Shown here piece after piece: positions 31,115 through 40,010 of a stretch of DNA of 41,196 nt. Under the pieces are notes generated by a model. It was not told where the DNA came from, searched no databases, and was given only the letters and a program-made list of their open reading frames with translations. The translations under genes and the position numbers were made by a program. Origin of the DNA: Geobacter sp. (GTDB taxonomy: Bacteria > Desulfobacterota > Desulfuromonadia > Geobacterales > Geobacteraceae); NCBI GenBank assembly GCA_003490025.1, contig DNJC01000152.1, positions 1-41,196 of the forward strand, in the 5' to 3' direction. Numbering within the stretch: position 1 is the stretch's first letter; each line of letters begins with the position of its first letter.

Positions 31115-31894
31115 CTACAGTATGCGATTCAGGAAGGACTTTATCCTGTCGTGCTCCATCTGGTTGGCGAAGAAGTCTTCCGGGGTCCCCTGGGCCACGA
31201 AGGACCCGTTCTCCATGAAGATGACCCGGTCGGCCATCTCCTTGGCGAACCCCATCTGGTGGGTGACGATGATCATGGTCATCCCTTCCCTCCCCAGCGA
31301 GCGGATGGTGTCGAACACCTCCCCGATCAGCTCCGGGTCGAGCGCGGAGGTCGGTTCGTCGAAGAGCATCAGCTTAGGCCGCATGGCAAGCGCCCGGGCA
31401 ATGGCCACGCGCTGTTTCTGCCCGCCGGAAAGGGTCGCGGGGAAGACATCCCTCTTCTCGGAGAGCCCCACCTTCGCCAGCATGTCGAGCGCTATCTCGC
31501 GCGCCGCAGCCGTGCTCTTCTTCTGCACGGTGAGCGGCCCCTCCATGACGTTTCCCAGCACGGTCATGTGCGGGAACAGGTTGAAGTGCTGGAACACCAT
31601 CCCGATCTCGGAGCGGAGCGCGCAGATCTTGGCCGGGGCATCGAGGTGGCGCCGCCCTTGCTTGTTCCTGACGTAGCCGATCTCGTCCCCCTCGAAGAGG
31701 ATGGTCCCCTCGTCGATCTCCTCGAGGAAGTTGACCGAGCGGAGCAGGGTCGATTTCCCGGAGCCCGAAGGTCCGATGATGACGACGATCTCGCCCGGGC
31801 AGACGTCGAGGTCGACGCCGTTTACCGCGGTGAGCGCACCGAAGCGCTTGGTGATCCCCTTGAGGCTTAACAGCGGTTGGTTAGCGGTTTTCAT
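31115..31894 (-). CDS. Polar amino-acid ABC transporter ATPase
   Basis: A 259-residue ABC ATPase of the GlnQ/HisP type that powers amino-acid import. Visible are Walker A GPSGSGKS (41-48), the Q-loop VFQHFNLFPHMTVLGNV, the signature LSGGQKQRVAIARALA, Walker B LMLFDEPTSALDPE and the switch HQMGF. A short insertion (YVRNKQGRRHLDAPAK) precedes the Q-loop. The ATG lies inside the 3' end of the permease gene (14-base overlap), so the subunits are translated in a coupled way. Confidence 0.95.
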   Translation of the reverse strand: MKTANQPLLSLKGITKRFGALTAVNGVDLDVCPGEIVVIIGPSGSGKSTLLRSVNFLEEIDEGTILFEGDEIGYVRNKQGRRHLDAPAKICALRSEIGMVFQHFNLFPHMTVLGNVMEGPLTVQKKSTAAAREIALDMLAKVGLSEKRDVFPATLSGGQKQRVAIARALAMRPKLMLFDEPTSALDPELIGEVFDTIRSLGREGMTMIIVTHQMGFAKEMADRVIFMENGSFVAQGTPEDFFANQMEHDRIKSFLNRIL

Positions 31895-32900
31895 AGATGC
31901 CGGCCCGTATTTCTATCTTTTCAAAGATGAAGGTGAAGATGGTGGTGAACAGGAGGTAGATCAGCGCCGCCAGGATCAGCGCCGTTACGTTGAAGTAGGC
32001 GTTGAACATCTGGTCGGCGGAGCGCATCAGCTCCACCATGGCGATGGTCGATACCAGCGCGGTGTCCTTGATGAGCGCGATGAACTCGTTGCCGATGGGA
32101 GGCATGAGCCGCTTGTAGGTCTGCGGTATGATGACCCGGCGCATAGCCTGCCAGTAGGTCATGCCGATCGCCTTGGCCGCCTCCATCTGCCCGTGCTCGA
32201 TGCTCTGGATGCCGCCGCGGATGATCTCGCCCAGGTACGCCGAGTAGTTCAGCCCGAGTCCGAGGATGGCGGCGGTGAAGGGTTTGAAGGTTATGCCGAG
32301 CGAGGGGAGACCGTAGTAGATGAAGAAGAGCTGCAGAAGAAGCGGCGTACCGCGGAAGAGCCAGATGAAGAACCAGCAGAGGCCGGAAACGGGCTTGAAG
32401 GCGCTGATGCGCCCAAGGGCAATCAGCAGGCCTCCGAGAGGGGAGATGAGGATGATGCAGACCACCAGGGCGATGGTCATCACCGCCCCCTTCAGCAGTT
32501 GGGGCAGGAAGCGGAGACAGTCCTCGATGAAGACGACGTAGCGCGGCTTTTGCTCCTGCTTGACCGAGGCGATGAAGTTGAGCGCCTCGCTGTTGTCGGG
32601 ATAGACGGCCAGCACTTCCCGGGCGGTGGCGCTGGCGGCGGGCATGTCCTTCAGGGCGAACTGGAGCCTCGCGATCTGCATCCTGCTCCTGACGAAGGCG
32701 CCGCCGTCGTCCCCCTTCTCGAACTGCACCTTCTTCAGGATGGTGATGGCGGCGGGAAGGTCCCCGTTCCCCATCGCTTCGTTGGCGTCACTGAAAACCT
32801 GGTCGTAGTCCTTCGCGTACGAGACCGGGACCAGGAGCAGAAGCAAACATGAAAAAAGCAGGATCGCCGTTTTGGAGATCCTGCCGGACAAAAGTTTCAT
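31881..32900 (-). CDS. Amino-acid ABC transporter permease with N-terminal TPR-like extension
   Basis: A 339-residue protein. The C-terminal part (about 118-335) is a typical His/Glu/Gln/Arg permease with the EAA-loop (GQMEAAKAIGMTYWQAMRRVIIPQ). Unlike the usual 215-250-residue permeases, it starts with a cleavable-type signal peptide (about 1-29, ending SYA) and a helical-repeat domain (about 30-112: QVFSDANEAMGNGDLPAAITILKKVQFEKG...MQIARLQFALKDMPAASATAREVLAVYPDNSEALNFIA) that looks like TPR motifs and should lie in the periplasm. It may contact the binding protein or another envelope partner. ATG at 32900, 7 bases after AAGG. Confidence 0.9.
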   Translation of the reverse strand: MKLLSGRISKTAILLFSCLLLLLVPVSYAKDYDQVFSDANEAMGNGDLPAAITILKKVQFEKGDDGGAFVRSRMQIARLQFALKDMPAASATAREVLAVYPDNSEALNFIASVKQEQKPRYVVFIEDCLRFLPQLLKGAVMTIALVVCIILISPLGGLLIALGRISAFKPVSGLCWFFIWLFRGTPLLLQLFFIYYGLPSLGITFKPFTAAILGLGLNYSAYLGEIIRGGIQSIEHGQMEAAKAIGMTYWQAMRRVIIPQTYKRLMPPIGNEFIALIKDTALVSTIAMVELMRSADQMFNAYFNVTALILAALIYLLFTTIFTFIFEKIEIRAGIYENR

Positions 32901-32930
32901 CGGCACACCTTATTTTCTCGGACTGATTCA

Positions 32931-32956
32931 CCGTCTCCCCGTTGCCGGGGAGACGG
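32931..32956 (-). promoter_or_regulatory. Intercistronic hairpin between binding protein and permease genes
   Basis: A perfect 11-bp stem, CCGTCTCCCCG with CGGGGAGACGG, has a 4-base loop. There is no T run. Such hairpins often protect the upstream binding-protein message and lower downstream expression, giving excess binding protein. Confidence 0.6.
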
Positions 32957-32967
32957 AAAAGACAGAT

Positions 32968-33762
32968 CTATTTCCACTTCTTCGGGTTGGTGATGTCCTC
33001 GCCGAACCACTTCTTGGAGAGCTTCGCCATGGTGCCGTCCTTGACCATCTGGTCCAGGGTCTTCTGCACCGCCTGACGCAGCTCGACGTCTTCCTTGCGG
33101 AAGGCTACGCCGAACGGCTCCTTGGTGATGTTGCCGGGGATGATCTGGAACTTGCCGGGGCGCTTGGCGATAAAGTCGCGGCCGGTTGCGTCGTCGATGA
33201 TGACCGTGTCAAGGCGTTTGGACTCGAGGTCGAGCAGCGCCTTCGGGTTGTCCTCGTACTCGCGCACTTCGGCGGGAGCAGCCGGAAGCTTCTTGACCGC
33301 CTCGACGGCCGAGGAACCCTTCTGCACGCCAACCTTGGCCCCTTTCAGGTCCGCGAGTTTCTTCAGGTTCTTCTCGCCGAAACGCACCACTGCCACCTGC
33401 CCGTCCATCTTGTACGGCTTGGTGAAGGCGACCTCTTTCCTGCGCTCGTCGGTGATGGTCATGCCGTTCCAGATGCAGTCGAACTTCTTGGAGTTGAGGG
33501 CGTGAATGACGCCGTCCCAGGCGGTCGGCTGCCAGTTGATCTTGATCCCCAGGCGCTTGCCGACTTCTTCGGCTGCGTCGATGTCGAACCCTACCAGTTG
33601 CCCCTTGTCGTTGCGGTACCCCATGGGAGGAAACGCGTCGTCGAGGCCGATGGTCAGGCTCCCCTGGCTTTTCACCCTCTGGAAGGAGCCGTCACCGGCA
33701 AATGCGGAAACGGCGCAGACGAGGACCAGCGCAAACGAGAACAAACCCAGGATCTTTTTCAC
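32968..33762 (-). CDS. Polar amino-acid ABC transporter substrate-binding protein
   Basis: A 264-residue periplasmic binding protein (SBP_bac_3 family) with signal peptide MKKILGLFSFALVLVCAVSAFA. Family segments include LTIGLDDAFPPMGYRNDKGQLVGFDIDAAEEVGKRLGI, WDGVIHALNSKKFDCIWNGMTITDERRKEVAFTKPYK, VGVQKGSSA and the usual Asp in the hinge (TVIIDDATGRDF). The ligand cannot be read with certainty; polar amino acids such as Gln, Arg or His are typical. The GTG start has AAGGAG upstream. First gene of the importer operon, with a promoter about 75 bases upstream. Confidence 0.95.
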   Translation of the reverse strand: MKKILGLFSFALVLVCAVSAFAGDGSFQRVKSQGSLTIGLDDAFPPMGYRNDKGQLVGFDIDAAEEVGKRLGIKINWQPTAWDGVIHALNSKKFDCIWNGMTITDERRKEVAFTKPYKMDGQVAVVRFGEKNLKKLADLKGAKVGVQKGSSAVEAVKKLPAAPAEVREYEDNPKALLDLESKRLDTVIIDDATGRDFIAKRPGKFQIIPGNITKEPFGVAFRKEDVELRQAVQKTLDQMVKDGTMAKLSKKWFGEDITNPKKWK

Positions 33763-33836
33763 TGTTGACTCCTTTTCCCTCTGTTATTGAATGGCAGTGC
33801 ATTTTGATATGAGCAAACTGCGGTTTGGACCGCCGG

Positions 33837-33865
33837 ATTATTACAGAATATCTCCCCAGCGTCAA
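33837..33865 (-). promoter_or_regulatory. Promoter of the amino-acid importer operon
   Basis: Minus-strand TTGACG (33865-33860), 17-base spacer, AATAAT (33842-33837). Confidence 0.6.
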
Positions 33866-33970
33866 GCAAGGATTGGTTGAGGGGTAAAGCCACCCGGCCA
33901 CTATGCCACCGCGGGAAATCATAAGAGTTTTCACCGGATTGCCCGGTATGCGCGAGAAACGTATACCATG

Positions 33971-34000
33971 TTGCTCCCCCTGTTAGGAACGTAGTATAAT
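33971..34000 (+). promoter_or_regulatory. Promoter of the BioD-like/DRTGG gene
   Basis: TTGCTC (33971-33976), 18-base spacer and a perfect TATAAT (33995-34000), about 54 bases upstream of the ATG. Confidence 0.6.
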
Positions 34001-34053
34001 CCCGATAATTAGGAACTAATCCCTGGAAGAAGATACGGACGGGACCGAAAAAG

Positions 34054-35148
34054 ATGTGCAAGAAGATCTTCATTGCGGCTACGGGACAGCACTGCGGCAA
34101 GACCACCATCAGCCTGTCGCTGATACACCTGGCCAGAAAGAAATATGCCCGTGTCGGCTTTATAAAACCGATAGGACCGAAACTGTTGATGCTGGACGGG
34201 GTGGAGATGGACATGGACGCGGCTCTGATCGCTTCCATCTATGGCCTGGAGGAGGATCGCAGGCTCATGTCCCCGGTAGTGCTCGGGAGAGGTTACACGA
34301 AGAAATACCTCTCCGGGCAGATAGCGCCAGAGGCGCCGCTGGAAAGTATAAAGCAGGCGTGCAGGGAACTTGAGGCGAAGAACGACTTCCTCATCATCGA
34401 GGGGTCCGGGCACGGGGGCGTCGGCTCGGTTGTCGGCATCAACAACGCGCAGATAGCCCGCACGCTGGACGCGCCGGTCATCATGGTGGCGAGCGGCGGG
34501 ATCGGTTGCGTCATCGACTCGGTGCAACTCAACCTTTCACTGTTCCAGCAGCACGGGGCGGATGTCAAACTGGTCCTGGTAAACAAGCTGATCCCCAAAA
34601 AGCGGGAGGAGACGCTTGGTTACCTGAACACCTTTTTCGAGAGCCGGCAACAAAAGGTTGCAGGCGCCTTCGACTACTCATCGATCCTCGCCAACCCGAC
34701 GCTGCTCGACCTCTCGAAACTGCTGCAACTCCCCATCCGTGGAGACCAGGACGGAAGAAGCCGGATCATCCACAACATCCAGCTTGGCGCCGCCTCCTCG
34801 CAGCGGGTAATCGACACCCTGCAGGAATCCACGCTCCTCATCACCACCAGTTCGAGGGACGAGCTGCTGGTTACCGCATCCGCCCTCTACAACATCCCCG
34901 CCTATCGGAGCAAGCTGGCAGGGCTTGTCATTCCCGGATCCGCACCGGTCTCGGCGATTACGCAGAAGATCCTCGACGACAGCAACATCCCGTACATCCG
35001 CTCCATGGAAAATACCGCACACGTCTTCATCACCCTGACGGAACACATCTCCAAGATAACGGCCGACGACCAGGAGAAGATCAACCTGATCAAGTCCTCC
35101 GCCGAGGGGGTCTTCGACTTCGAGGCGATCGACGCCATGAGCCGCTGA
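34054..35148 (+). CDS. BioD-like P-loop + DRTGG-domain protein (phosphotransacetylase N-terminal-like)
   Basis: A 364-residue cytosolic protein. Residues 1-210 are a dethiobiotin-synthetase-like P-loop domain (IFIAATGQHCGKTT with P-loop 11-18; VGFIKPIG; FLIIEGSGHGGVGSVVGINNAQIA). Residues 215-330 form a DRTGG-type domain (NIQLGAASSQRVIDTLQESTLLITTSSRDELLVTA). The same pair forms the N-terminal regulatory part of long phosphotransacetylases, but the catalytic PTA_PTB domain is absent here. It may act as a separate sensor or an ATPase of unknown role. It has its own promoter and downstream hairpin, so it is monocistronic. Confidence 0.85.
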   Translation: MCKKIFIAATGQHCGKTTISLSLIHLARKKYARVGFIKPIGPKLLMLDGVEMDMDAALIASIYGLEEDRRLMSPVVLGRGYTKKYLSGQIAPEAPLESIKQACRELEAKNDFLIIEGSGHGGVGSVVGINNAQIARTLDAPVIMVASGGIGCVIDSVQLNLSLFQQHGADVKLVLVNKLIPKKREETLGYLNTFFESRQQKVAGAFDYSSILANPTLLDLSKLLQLPIRGDQDGRSRIIHNIQLGAASSQRVIDTLQESTLLITTSSRDELLVTASALYNIPAYRSKLAGLVIPGSAPVSAITQKILDDSNIPYIRSMENTAHVFITLTEHISKITADDQEKINLIKSSAEGVFDFEAIDAMSR

Positions 35149-35156
35149 GACAAAAA

Positions 35157-35190
35157 GAGCCGGAGAGGGGTTTCGCACCTCCTCCGGCTC
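35157..35190. terminator. Bidirectional terminator between convergent genes
   Basis: GAGCCGGAG pairs with CTCCGGCTC. On the minus strand TTTTTG follows, a good terminator for the DUF512 gene, which stops at 35246. On the plus strand a weaker ACTTGTTTTC follows for the BioD-like gene. Confidence 0.8.
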
Positions 35191-35245
35191 ACTTGTTTTC
35201 AAAACTCCCCCTGCTTGAATCCCCTCGCCCCCGGGAAAGGGTCAG

Positions 35246-36544
35246 CTAGGAGGAGATCCCGTTCAGGGCTTCGTAGATCCCGTACGGCGTTGACTCCACG
35301 ACCTGAACCGGCTTCCCGAGTTGCTGCTCCAGATCGGCCAAAGTGAGGTCGTCCAGGAAGACTCCCTCCCCCTCCTTCATCATCACGTCCGGAACCAGCA
35401 CCAGGTCCCCCAGATCCTTCCCCTGCAGGGCAGCCACGATATCCGTGCCGCAGACAAGTCCGGTGACGGTGACCGTCGGCCCGAACAGCCTGTTGGCGAC
35501 CGCCACGGGGGTGACGGAGACGCCGGTGGCAGCCGACAGGCGCTCCAGGAACTCGGCCAGGTAACGGTAAGGGGATTCCCCCGTCACCACCGTCACCTTC
35601 GAGGCTCCCAGGTGCTCCGCATCGCTTAGCACCTCCTGCGCCTCCGAAAGGAAGAGGGGGATCATGCCTACGCCGTTCTCTATCTGCGGCAGGTCCCCGT
35701 AGCTCTCCAGCGGGGGGAACGTGAGGTCGCCCTTGATATAGAACTCGTCGGCAAGGAACAGGAACGGCTCGCCAAGGCGCTCAGCCAAAAGCTGCGCCTT
35801 CCCCTCCCACTCGGCTACGAATGAGGCGGCGAACTCCTTGTCGACCGGGGTGAGCGCCGGGAGTTTTTTCCGGTGCTCGGTGAGCCCGACCGGGACCACC
35901 GCCAGGGATGCCACCCACGGATGCATCAAGGCCATGTCCTCCACCGTGCGCGCAAAGACCTCGCCGTCGTTCCACCCGGGGCACAGGACCACCTGGGTGT
36001 GCATGGTGATCCGCGCCTTGGCAAGCTCCCTCATGACCTCGAGGATCGGGAGGATGCCTTTCTTTCCGAGCATCCGCTCCCTGAGCCCGGCATCGGTGGC
36101 ATGCACCGAGATGTAGAGCGGAGACAACCTCTGCTCCTTGATCCGCTCCAGTTCCTCTCGCCCTATGTTGGCAAGGGTGACGTAGTTGCCGTACAGAAAC
36201 GAGAGGCGATAGTCCTCGTCCTTCACGTAGAGCGGTTTCCTCAACCCCTTCGGGAGCTGGTGCACGAAGCAGAAGACACAGTTGTTGCCGCAACGCGCCG
36301 GCGCCGGTGCCTCGAAGGAAAGCCCCAGCGGCTCCCCCTCTTCCCGCTCCACTTCGAGCTCCCAGAGTTCGCCGTCCGCCTTCTCCAGTTCGAGATCGAG
36401 CACGTCGTCGGCGCCGTAGTAGTTGTAGTCGATGACGTCGCGCAGGGGATGGCCGTTCACGGAAACGAGCCTGTCCCCCGGCTCGACCTCCAGTTCCTCG
36501 GCAATACTCCCCGGCATGACCCTGTCAACGATGAGACCTGCCAT
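35246..36544 (-). CDS. PDZ + radical SAM-like + DUF512 protein
   Basis: A 432-residue protein. The N-terminal PDZ-like domain (VDRVMPGSIAEELEVEPGDRLVSVNGHPLRD) is followed by a Cys cluster, Cys85, Cys89 and Cys92 (CGNNCVFC), typical of a 4Fe-4S radical SAM site, then LPKGLRKPLYVKDEDYRLSFLYGNYVTLANI and the DUF512 domain (EFYIKGDLTFPPLESYGDLPQIENGVGM; TVTGLVCGTDI; VLVPDVMMKEGEGVFLDDLTL). Such proteins are widespread in anaerobes; the substrate is not known. ATG with AGGAGG upstream. The gene has its own terminator region and is separated from hfq by a hairpin terminator. Confidence 0.92.
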   Translation of the reverse strand: MAGLIVDRVMPGSIAEELEVEPGDRLVSVNGHPLRDVIDYNYYGADDVLDLELEKADGELWELEVEREEGEPLGLSFEAPAPARCGNNCVFCFVHQLPKGLRKPLYVKDEDYRLSFLYGNYVTLANIGREELERIKEQRLSPLYISVHATDAGLRERMLGKKGILPILEVMRELAKARITMHTQVVLCPGWNDGEVFARTVEDMALMHPWVASLAVVPVGLTEHRKKLPALTPVDKEFAASFVAEWEGKAQLLAERLGEPFLFLADEFYIKGDLTFPPLESYGDLPQIENGVGMIPLFLSEAQEVLSDAEHLGASKVTVVTGESPYRYLAEFLERLSAATGVSVTPVAVANRLFGPTVTVTGLVCGTDIVAALQGKDLGDLVLVPDVMMKEGEGVFLDDLTLADLEQQLGKPVQVVESTPYGIYEALNGISS

Positions 36545-36669
36545 CGAACATCCTCCTGGTGTCGCGTGCTTTTATGCATATGCTGAGGCCACGGCAGTAC
36601 GCCCACTTCAACCCGAGGTAGCACGCAAGACCCAATCATAGGAGCAGAAGGATGATTTTGGCAACAGAT

Positions 36670-36702
36670 AAAAAAAGGCAGCCGGCGCTTTCGAGCCGGC
36701 TG
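36670..36702 (-). terminator. Intrinsic terminator of hfq
   Basis: A perfect 8-bp stem, CAGCCGGC (36679-36686) with GCCGGCTG (36695-36702), is followed on the minus strand by CC and T6-7. It lies about 75 bases after the hfq stop and ends the mutL-miaA-hfq transcript. Confidence 0.88.
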
Positions 36703-36775
36703 TCAGGAGATTATCTCTTTTTAGGCGTTGTTGCTGATGAAGCTCTTTGATGCAAAGAAACTGCTTTCGCTGTAT

Positions 36776-37000
36776 CTATTGGTGCAGACGGAAGATGCCA
36801 TCTACCGAGGTTATGCTGCAGATAGCATGCTTGTAAATCAGGATGTCGCCGTGTACTTCCATAAGTACGGAGAAGTTGTCGAAGGATTTGATATGTCCCT
36901 CCAGTTTTTCGCCGGACATGAGCTGCACCAGGACCTTTACGCGTTCCTTGCGGGACTGATTCAGGTACTGGTCCTGGATATTAAAAGGTGTCTTCGGCAT
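36776..37000 (-). CDS. hfq: RNA chaperone Hfq
   Basis: A 74-residue Sm-like protein that forms a hexamer and helps small RNAs pair with mRNAs. It has the Sm1 signature (NIQDQYLNQSRKERVKVLVQLMSGEKLEGHIKSFDNFSVLM) and the Sm2 YKHAICSI motif (KH pair of the uridine-binding pore). The C-terminal tail is very short compared with E. coli Hfq (102 residues). ATG with GGAG upstream. It lies 12 bases after miaA, the classical miaA-hfq pairing. Confidence 0.97.
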   Translation of the reverse strand: MPKTPFNIQDQYLNQSRKERVKVLVQLMSGEKLEGHIKSFDNFSVLMEVHGDILIYKHAICSITSVDGIFRLHQ

Positions 37001-37012
37001 GGTTCCGCTCCT

Positions 37013-37936
37013 TTACCCAAAAAATTCAATCACATGACCAAGGATACTAGCAAAACTTCCGGGATATTCAAGCCAATAAATATCATTTTCCCTGGTAAAC
37101 CATGTCATCTGCCGCTTGGCGTAACGCCTGGTGTCCCTCTTTATCAGCGTAACTGCCTCATCCAGCGTCATTTCGCCGGCGAGATATGCCGTCATTTCCT
37201 TGTATCCGATGGAGCGCATCGCTTTCAGCTCGCGACCGTATCCCTGCGCCAGCAGCGAGCGGACCTCTTCGACCAGCCCATCCTGCACCATCAGGTCGAC
37301 CCTCAGGTTTATGCGGCGGTATAGCTCCTCGCGTTCGATCCGGATCGCCATCTTCAGTGGGTCGTAGTAGGAACCGGAGAAGGCGTGCTCGGAACGAAAC
37401 GCGGAGATGGGACGCCCCGTCTGCGTGTAGACCTCCAGCGCACGTACGATGCGTACGCGATCGTTTGGATGGAGACGCGAGGCCGTCTCGGGATCGACCA
37501 GCGACAGGCGCCGTAGCAACTCCTCGCCCGGCACATCGGCGAACTCCTTGCGCAGCTCGGGATCGCCGGTCGGCGAATCCACCAGCCCTTCCAAGAGGGC
37601 CCGGATGTATAGCCCCGTCCCCCCGACGACCAGCGCCTTCTTTCCCCTGCTGTCGATGTCGGCGATGGCGGCGGCCGCCTCGCGCCTGAAGTCGGATGCG
37701 GTGAAGTCCTGGTCCGGAGAAAGGATGTCGATCAGGTGGTGTGGAACCCTGGCCAGTTCCTCGGGGGAGGGCTTGGCCGTCCCTATGTTCAGCCCCCGGT
37801 ACACCTGCATCGAGTCCGCGTTCACGATCTCCCCGCCGATCTCTTCCGCGAGCCTTAGCGCGAGATCGGTCTTGCCTGACCCCGTGGGGCCGGAGAGAAC
37901 CAGCAGCTTTATCTTTTTTTCAGTCGATTCGCCCAA
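37013..37936 (-). CDS. miaA: tRNA dimethylallyltransferase
   Basis: An enzyme of about 307 residues that transfers dimethylallyl to A37 of tRNAs reading UNN codons. P-loop GPTGSGKT lies near the N-terminus, then EIVNADSMQVYRGLNIGTAKPS, VPHHLIDI, VVGGTGLYIRALLEG, DRVRIVRALEV and the C-terminal RRYAKRQMTWFTRE. The start is uncertain: TTG at 37936 has AAGAAGG five bases upstream, while GTG at 37942 (309 residues) directly abuts it, so TTG is preferred. It lies between mutL and hfq on the same strand, as in many proteobacteria. Confidence 0.96.
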   Translation of the reverse strand: MGESTEKKIKLLVLSGPTGSGKTDLALRLAEEIGGEIVNADSMQVYRGLNIGTAKPSPEELARVPHHLIDILSPDQDFTASDFRREAAAAIADIDSRGKKALVVGGTGLYIRALLEGLVDSPTGDPELRKEFADVPGEELLRRLSLVDPETASRLHPNDRVRIVRALEVYTQTGRPISAFRSEHAFSGSYYDPLKMAIRIEREELYRRINLRVDLMVQDGLVEEVRSLLAQGYGRELKAMRSIGYKEMTAYLAGEMTLDEAVTLIKRDTRRYAKRQMTWFTRENDIYWLEYPGSFASILGHVIEFFG

Positions 37937-37967
37937 CGTCACCTTCTTATTTACCTTCAGCTCGGCA

Positions 37968-39869
37968 CTAGACCCTCTTGAACATTTTCTCCACCTCGGC
38001 CAGCGTGATAGTCTGCATCACCGGTCTGCCGTGCGGACAGTTGCTGGAAAAGTCGGTCTGGTCCATCTGCCGGAACAGCGAGGCTATCTCCTGTGCGGTG
38101 AGGGTGCGCCGGCCGCGGACCACGCTGTGGCAGGCGATCCGCGCCAGGAGGTCTTCCTGGATGTCGGTGAAGGTGCGGCTGCGGCTCAGGCTCCCGAGTT
38201 CCTCGATGATGTCGCGGATGGTGCGCAGGTACTGGCTCCCTGCCAAGATCTGGGGCACCCCGTTCAGGAGCCAGGTGTTGCCGCCGAACTCCTCGAAGGA
38301 GAAGCCGAGGCGGGCAAGCTCCGCCTGGTGTTCACGCAGCACGGCGGACTCGCGAAACGACAGCTCCATCGTTTCCGGGAACAAAAGCCCCTGGCTGTCC
38401 ACCTCCCTCCCGGAGAACTCTCCCTTCAGTTTCTCGAAGGCCACCCGCTCGTGGGCGGCATGCTGGTCGATCAGCACCAGATCGGACCCACTTTGGCAGA
38501 GGACGTAGGAGGCGTTGAACTGGCCGATCACCGAGAGCGACGTGAAATAACCGGCAGCAGACGCCTCTGTTTCCCGGGCGGACCCGGCGTTGACCGGTAC
38601 CGGCTCCTCGGACTCCGCGCCAACCGGCACGCTGGCCTGCGCGTTTCCGATGATCGGCGCCGGCACCTTCGGCGCGGGAGCCGGTTGGTAATGCGGGCGA
38701 AGCGGCGGCTGCGGCCTCGGCTGATAGTCGACCAGCAGTTCCCGTATCTCAGCCACCTTCGTCTCGCTGACCGAGAGCGCCTCCTTTTTTTCGAGTCGCA
38801 CCGCTTCGGGGATAGGTGTCTGCGCAGGCGCCGCCGCCTTGGCCTGCTGCGGCGCTTCCATGCTTCTTTTTAACCAGGGCGTTTCCTTCAGCACCGATTC
38901 CACCGCGTGCTGGATCGCGTCGTGCACCCTCCCCTGCTCGCGGAAGCGGACCTCGTGCTTGGTGGGGTGTACGTTCACATCGACCTCACCCGGTGCGATG
39001 TCGATGAATACGGCGACGACAGGATAGCGGCCGCGTTCCATGAAATTCCGGTACGCCTGCAAAATGGCGTGCTGCACCACCTTGTCCTTGATGAAGCGTC
39101 CGTTTATGTAGGTGTAGAGATGGCTCGCCGCGCTGCGGCTGCACTCCGGCGCCGCCACGAGCCCGGTCACCTTCAGCCCGCCGGCGTCGTGGTAGCTGAC
39201 CGGGTACAGGAAGGAGGCGATGGAGCGACCGAGCATGGTCGCCACCCGCTCCTTCAGGTCCGCGTCCAGCGCGCGGAATACCGTTTTGCCGTCGTTGACA
39301 TAGGTGAAGCGGACCTCCGGCCTGGAGATGGCAAGTCGCGTCAGGAGTTCCCCGACATGTCCCCCTTCCGTCTCCGCGCTCTTCATGAACTTCAGGCGCG
39401 CGGGGGTGTTGAAGAAGAGGTTCCTCACCTCTATCACGGTCCCGGCGGCCATGCCGCACCCCTTGACCTCCTTGATCCGCCCCCCCTCGGCGTAGATCTC
39501 CGTTCCCTCCACCGTGTCCGGGGTACGTGTGGAGATGACGAGGCGGGCCACCGAGGCAACGGACGGGAGGGCCTCGCCGCGGAAACCAAGCGTAGAGAGC
39601 GAGAAGAGATCCTCGTCGGTGGCGATCTTGCTGGTGGCGTGCCGCTCCAACGCGAGAAGCGCATCTTCGCGGGACATGCCGCAGCCGGTATCGGTGACCT
39701 TGATGAGCCTCCTGCCGCCGGACTCGATCTCGACGACCACCTCCCGGGTTCCGGCGTCAAGGGCGTTCTCCACCAGTTCCTTGGCCACGGAGGCGGGACG
39801 CTCGACCACCTCTCCGGCAGCGATCTTATTGGTAAGGTTTTCAGGAAGTATCTTTATCTTCGTAGCCAA
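37968..39869 (-). CDS. mutL: DNA mismatch repair protein MutL
   Basis: A 633-residue GHKL ATPase that couples MutS mismatch recognition to strand removal. N-terminal motifs are KIAAGEVVERPASVAKELVENALDAG, DTGCGM and TLGFRGEALPSVASV. A Pro/Ala-rich linker leads to the C-terminal dimerisation domain, with the endonuclease motif DQHAAHERVAFEK (DQHA-x2-E-x4-E) and the zinc-site parts ACHSVVRG and CPHGRP. The protein therefore has nicking activity of its own, as in bacteria lacking MutH. Start: TTG at 39869, with GAGGAAG upstream and the typical N-terminus (L)ATKIKILPENLTNKIAAGE; longer in-frame upstream sequence is unlike the family. Confidence 0.96.
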   Translation of the reverse strand: MATKIKILPENLTNKIAAGEVVERPASVAKELVENALDAGTREVVVEIESGGRRLIKVTDTGCGMSREDALLALERHATSKIATDEDLFSLSTLGFRGEALPSVASVARLVISTRTPDTVEGTEIYAEGGRIKEVKGCGMAAGTVIEVRNLFFNTPARLKFMKSAETEGGHVGELLTRLAISRPEVRFTYVNDGKTVFRALDADLKERVATMLGRSIASFLYPVSYHDAGGLKVTGLVAAPECSRSAASHLYTYINGRFIKDKVVQHAILQAYRNFMERGRYPVVAVFIDIAPGEVDVNVHPTKHEVRFREQGRVHDAIQHAVESVLKETPWLKRSMEAPQQAKAAAPAQTPIPEAVRLEKKEALSVSETKVAEIRELLVDYQPRPQPPLRPHYQPAPAPKVPAPIIGNAQASVPVGAESEEPVPVNAGSARETEASAAGYFTSLSVIGQFNASYVLCQSGSDLVLIDQHAAHERVAFEKLKGEFSGREVDSQGLLFPETMELSFRESAVLREHQAELARLGFSFEEFGGNTWLLNGVPQILAGSQYLRTIRDIIEELGSLSRSRTFTDIQEDLLARIACHSVVRGRRTLTAQEIASLFRQMDQTDFSSNCPHGRPVMQTITLAEVEKMFKRV

Positions 39870-40010
39870 AATCTTCCTCGCACAAATGGCAGTTAACGGT
39901 GAGCCAAGATACCTAACCTTCTCTACTTTGTAAATCCAAGATTGCATATTACTGAAAGCGGCAGCAGCACCGATCGTTGCAGGCAAATGAAACGATGCTA
40001 TAACCAGAGA

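Noticed and set aside
33763..34053. Additional gene between the importer operon and the BioD-like gene
   Set aside because: Only divergent promoter elements are seen; short frames there lack start signals.
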